DNA of 7,584 bases from Leptobacterium sp964389205 (GTDB lineage Bacteria; Bacteroidota; Bacteroidia; Flavobacteriales; Flavobacteriaceae), in contig CAYMDH010000094.1 of the NCBI GenBank assembly GCA_964389205.1, positions 1-7,584 on the forward strand, in the 5' to 3' direction. Numbering within the stretch: the stretch's first letter is position 1; every line of letters begins with the position of its first letter. A program made the translations under genes and the position numbers. The notes under the pieces are model-generated. The model did not search any database. It was not told the origin of the DNA and was given only the letters and a program-made list of their open reading frames with translations. Below, piece by piece: positions 6,317 through 7,584 of the stretch.

Positions 6317-7045
6317 TTAGTTGATTTTTTTGATCTTTTTGTACGCCTTATCTCCTTCTTTTTTATATTGTGCTTCAGTAATAATGTTTTTTGTTTCAGG
6401 CCAATCTATCTGTATTTTTTTATTTGGATTGATTTCTATAGACACACATCTATAATTAATTGAAGGCTCGTCTAGTTCCATAATTAGACCTGGCAAACTT
6501 CCCGCATACTCTTTGGGGCCAAAAGAGAGAGGTACGCTTGGAGCATACCAAGCCATAACTTCATGATATGCATCAAGAATTTTCTTTTTATAAATAGCTT
6601 TATAGCATACAAAATCACCTATTTTTTTAGTTTCTTTAGTAAGAGTCCAATCAATTTCACCAATCTCATTTTGGATATTGTGTTGCTCTCTACCATATTT
6701 AGTTTGTAAAATTTGTGTTTTTTTGTTTAAATCTGTAAAATAAACTCCTTTTGCTGCTAATAGCTCTATTAGAGCTTTAGCACTATTTCTATTACCTACA
6801 CTTAAACTCTTTAAAGTCTTAAAACTAGATTTATTATCTACAAAAGCAAGTTCTAAAAAGAGATTTTCAGCTACTTCATCCTCTTCTTCAAACTGAGCTT
6901 TTGTTTGTGGATATTTTTTTATACTCTCAGGCGCTTCATTATGAAGCCTTTCTAAACTAATTCCATATTTTACCTTACCGTGAGTAATTTGCGCATCAAG
7001 AAAAGATACATTAAGAATCACAATAAAAACAATTAACTTTCTCAT
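6317..7045 (-). CDS. GLPGLI family secreted protein
   Basis: This 242-residue protein has a signal peptide at about 1-19 (ending FLDA-Q). The conserved GLPGLI-family core is clear: WTLTKETKKIGDFVCYKA at 132-149, AWYAPSVPLSFGP at 165-177, and the naming motif as AGSLPGLIMELDEP (SLPGLI at 183-188, Ser in place of the first Gly). Two cysteines, C147 and C200, could form a periplasmic disulfide. The C-terminus is Lys-rich. The family (TIGR01200 / Porph_ging) is confined largely to Bacteroidota and has no established biochemical function. It lies between the secreted peptide gene and the outer-membrane barrel gene and is tightly coupled to the latter, so it probably works in the periplasm or at the outer membrane with that barrel; this is inferred from context. 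Confidence 0.85.
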   Translation of the reverse strand: MRKLIVFIVILNVSFLDAQITHGKVKYGISLERLHNEAPESIKKYPQTKAQFEEEDEVAENLFLELAFVDNKSSFKTLKSLSVGNRNSAKALIELLAAKGVYFTDLNKKTQILQTKYGREQHNIQNEIGEIDWTLTKETKKIGDFVCYKAIYKKKILDAYHEVMAWYAPSVPLSFGPKEYAGSLPGLIMELDEPSINYRCVSIEINPNKKIQIDWPETKNIITEAQYKKEGDKAYKKIKKIN

Positions 7046-7065
7046 AAATATTATCTTTATAAATA

Positions 7066-7091
7066 AGACAGGAGTGTATACCTTCCTGTCT
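7066..7091 (-). terminator. Hairpin between the secreted-peptide gene and the GLPGLI gene (possible attenuator)
   Basis: Perfect 8-bp arms AGACAGGA and TCCTGTCT (7066-7073 and 7084-7091) enclose a 10-nt loop. On the minus strand it starts 12 nt after the peptide stop codon, is followed by TATTTATAAAG, and ends 20 nt before the GLPGLI start. The following U-content is weak, so partial termination or 3'-end stabilisation of the peptide message is more likely than a full stop. Either would give more peptide than downstream proteins from one promoter. Confidence 0.5.
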
Positions 7092-7103
7092 ATTTTGATT
7101 AAT

Positions 7104-7352
7104 TTAGTTAGCGGATGTTCCTCCTGGTCCAGTAGAACCTCCTAAGTTAGCTATACATTGATTGTATGCTCTATCAAAAGCCGCGCCAGCAATAAAACCA
7201 TCTCCTGTTCTTGCATACCAGTATTCACTAATATTAAATGCGTAATCTAAACAAGTAGGATTATCATCTACTTCAACAACTTCAGCAGAATTAAAAGCAA
7301 AAGAAGGGACAGACATTAATACAACTGCCACTACAATAAATAATTTTTTCAT
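7104..7352 (-). CDS. Small secreted two-cysteine peptide with Gly-rich tail, unrecognised
   Basis: This 82-residue product has a strong Sec signal peptide (MKKLFIVVAVVLMSVPSFA, cleavage expected after residue 19), leaving a mature chain of about 63 residues. The mature part opens acidic (FNSAEVVEVDDNP) and has exactly two cysteines (C34 in NPTCLDYAF and C66 in AYNQCIANL). Its centre is aromatic and Gly/Ala-rich (EYWYARTGDGFIAGAAFD), and it ends NLGGSTGPGGTSAN. A disulfide between the cysteines is plausible. The leader is an ordinary Sec signal, not a double-glycine leader. It is the first gene of the minus-strand cluster, separated from GLPGLI by a hairpin. I do not recognise the family; structural subunit, secreted signal and bacteriocin-like peptide are all possible, none demonstrated. 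ATG at 7352 is the only reasonable start because it supplies the signal peptide. Confidence 0.7.
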   Translation of the reverse strand: MKKLFIVVAVVLMSVPSFAFNSAEVVEVDDNPTCLDYAFNISEYWYARTGDGFIAGAAFDRAYNQCIANLGGSTGPGGTSAN

Positions 7353-7425
7353 TTTAATTTGATTTAAAATTAAGATTAATAAATTTAGTATCCCTAATCA
7401 TTTAAAGACCGTTAAGGTTTCAGTC

Positions 7426-7441
7426 TATTGTTGCAACAATA
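7426..7441. promoter_or_regulatory. 16-bp perfect palindrome upstream of the secreted-peptide gene
   Basis: TATTGTTGCAACAATA is fully self-complementary and overlaps the gene-proximal TCAGTCTATT repeat. It is centred about 81 bp upstream of the peptide start codon, so it is a good operator candidate. I found no convincing TAnnTTTG element downstream of it, so the promoter position is open. Confidence 0.42.
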
Positions 7442-7501
7442 TTTTAATACTTTTTGCTTAGAGGAAACAGTATAAACTTACAAGAAATATTTATAATTTA
7501 C

Positions 7502-7518
7502 TTACGGTAAAACCGTAA
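7502..7518. promoter_or_regulatory. Inverted repeat TTACGGT-AAA-ACCGTAA
   Basis: Seven-base perfect arms with a 3-nt spacer include the ACCGT half of the distal composite repeat. On the plus strand it is followed by AATTTTTATC, so a weak plus-strand terminator is possible. No plus-strand gene precedes it, so a protein-binding site about 150 bp upstream of the peptide gene is more likely. Confidence 0.33.
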
Positions 7519-7584
7519 ATTTTTATCAGTCTATTATAAAATCTAACACATTAGTAGCTTTTATATTTTTTCGCTTTTTATTCA

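Larger units (their letters stand above)
7401..7536 (-). repeat. Paired composite direct repeat upstream of the secreted-peptide gene
   Basis: On the plus strand TCAGTCTATT occurs at 7420-7429 and again at 7526-7535, exactly 106 bp apart. Each is preceded by ACCGT (7408-7412 and 7512-7516) with gaps of 7 and 9 bp. Read toward the peptide gene, the unit is AATAGACTGA, a short spacer, then ACGGT. The pair lies about 50-185 bp upstream of the start codon, suggesting duplicated binding sites or a duplicated promoter segment. Confidence 0.4.

Overview
The window looks like chromosomal DNA from a marine-type member of the Bacteroidota, most likely Flavobacteriia. The evidence is strongly AT-rich DNA, A-rich leaders without clear Shine-Dalgarno sites, a GLPGLI-family protein, a flavobacterial-style outer-membrane protein (CarboxypepD_reg-like domain, plug, long beta-barrel), and a thioredoxin lipoprotein of the TlpA/DUF4369 type. 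Genus cannot be fixed from the sequence.

Layout, left to right. Positions 1-54 look like the outer end of an IS21-family element, with two degenerate copies of a GTGG...CCGAA terminal unit ending in TGCA. Positions 55-611 contain no protein gene. They do hold a compact series of three hairpins (216-321) that reads as the 3' end of a structured RNA on the minus strand, and two abutting inverted repeats (512-545) with a weak promoter candidate in front of the next gene. Positions 612-2183 (+) encode an orphan, membrane-tethered TAXI-type solute-binding protein with two membrane segments and a cytoplasmic tail. No TRAP permease is present.

From 7352 down to 2221 all genes lie on the minus strand, in transcription order: an 82-residue secreted peptide with two cysteines and a Gly-rich tail (7352-7104); a hairpin (7091-7066); a periplasmic GLPGLI protein (7045-6317); 18 bp later an 895-residue outer-membrane TonB-receptor-like barrel (6298-3611); a hairpin-bearing gap; a 38-codon lipoprotein signal-peptide frame (3491-3375); and, in another frame, the DUF4369-like plus TlpA thioredoxin body (3357-2221). 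The TAXI and TlpA genes converge with 37 bp between them.

Two points stand out. First, the small Cys-containing secreted peptide, the GLPGLI protein and the outer-membrane barrel form a compact unit, with a periplasmic-type thioredoxin next door. This suggests export, folding or surface handling of the peptide, but that is inference; no family here has a proven role of that kind that I can cite. Second, the thioredoxin gene is split: its lipoprotein leader and its body lie in different frames, and a divergent 33-bp repeat, offset by 41 nt, marks the junction. Removing one 41-nt unit restores a single lipoprotein of about 409 residues.
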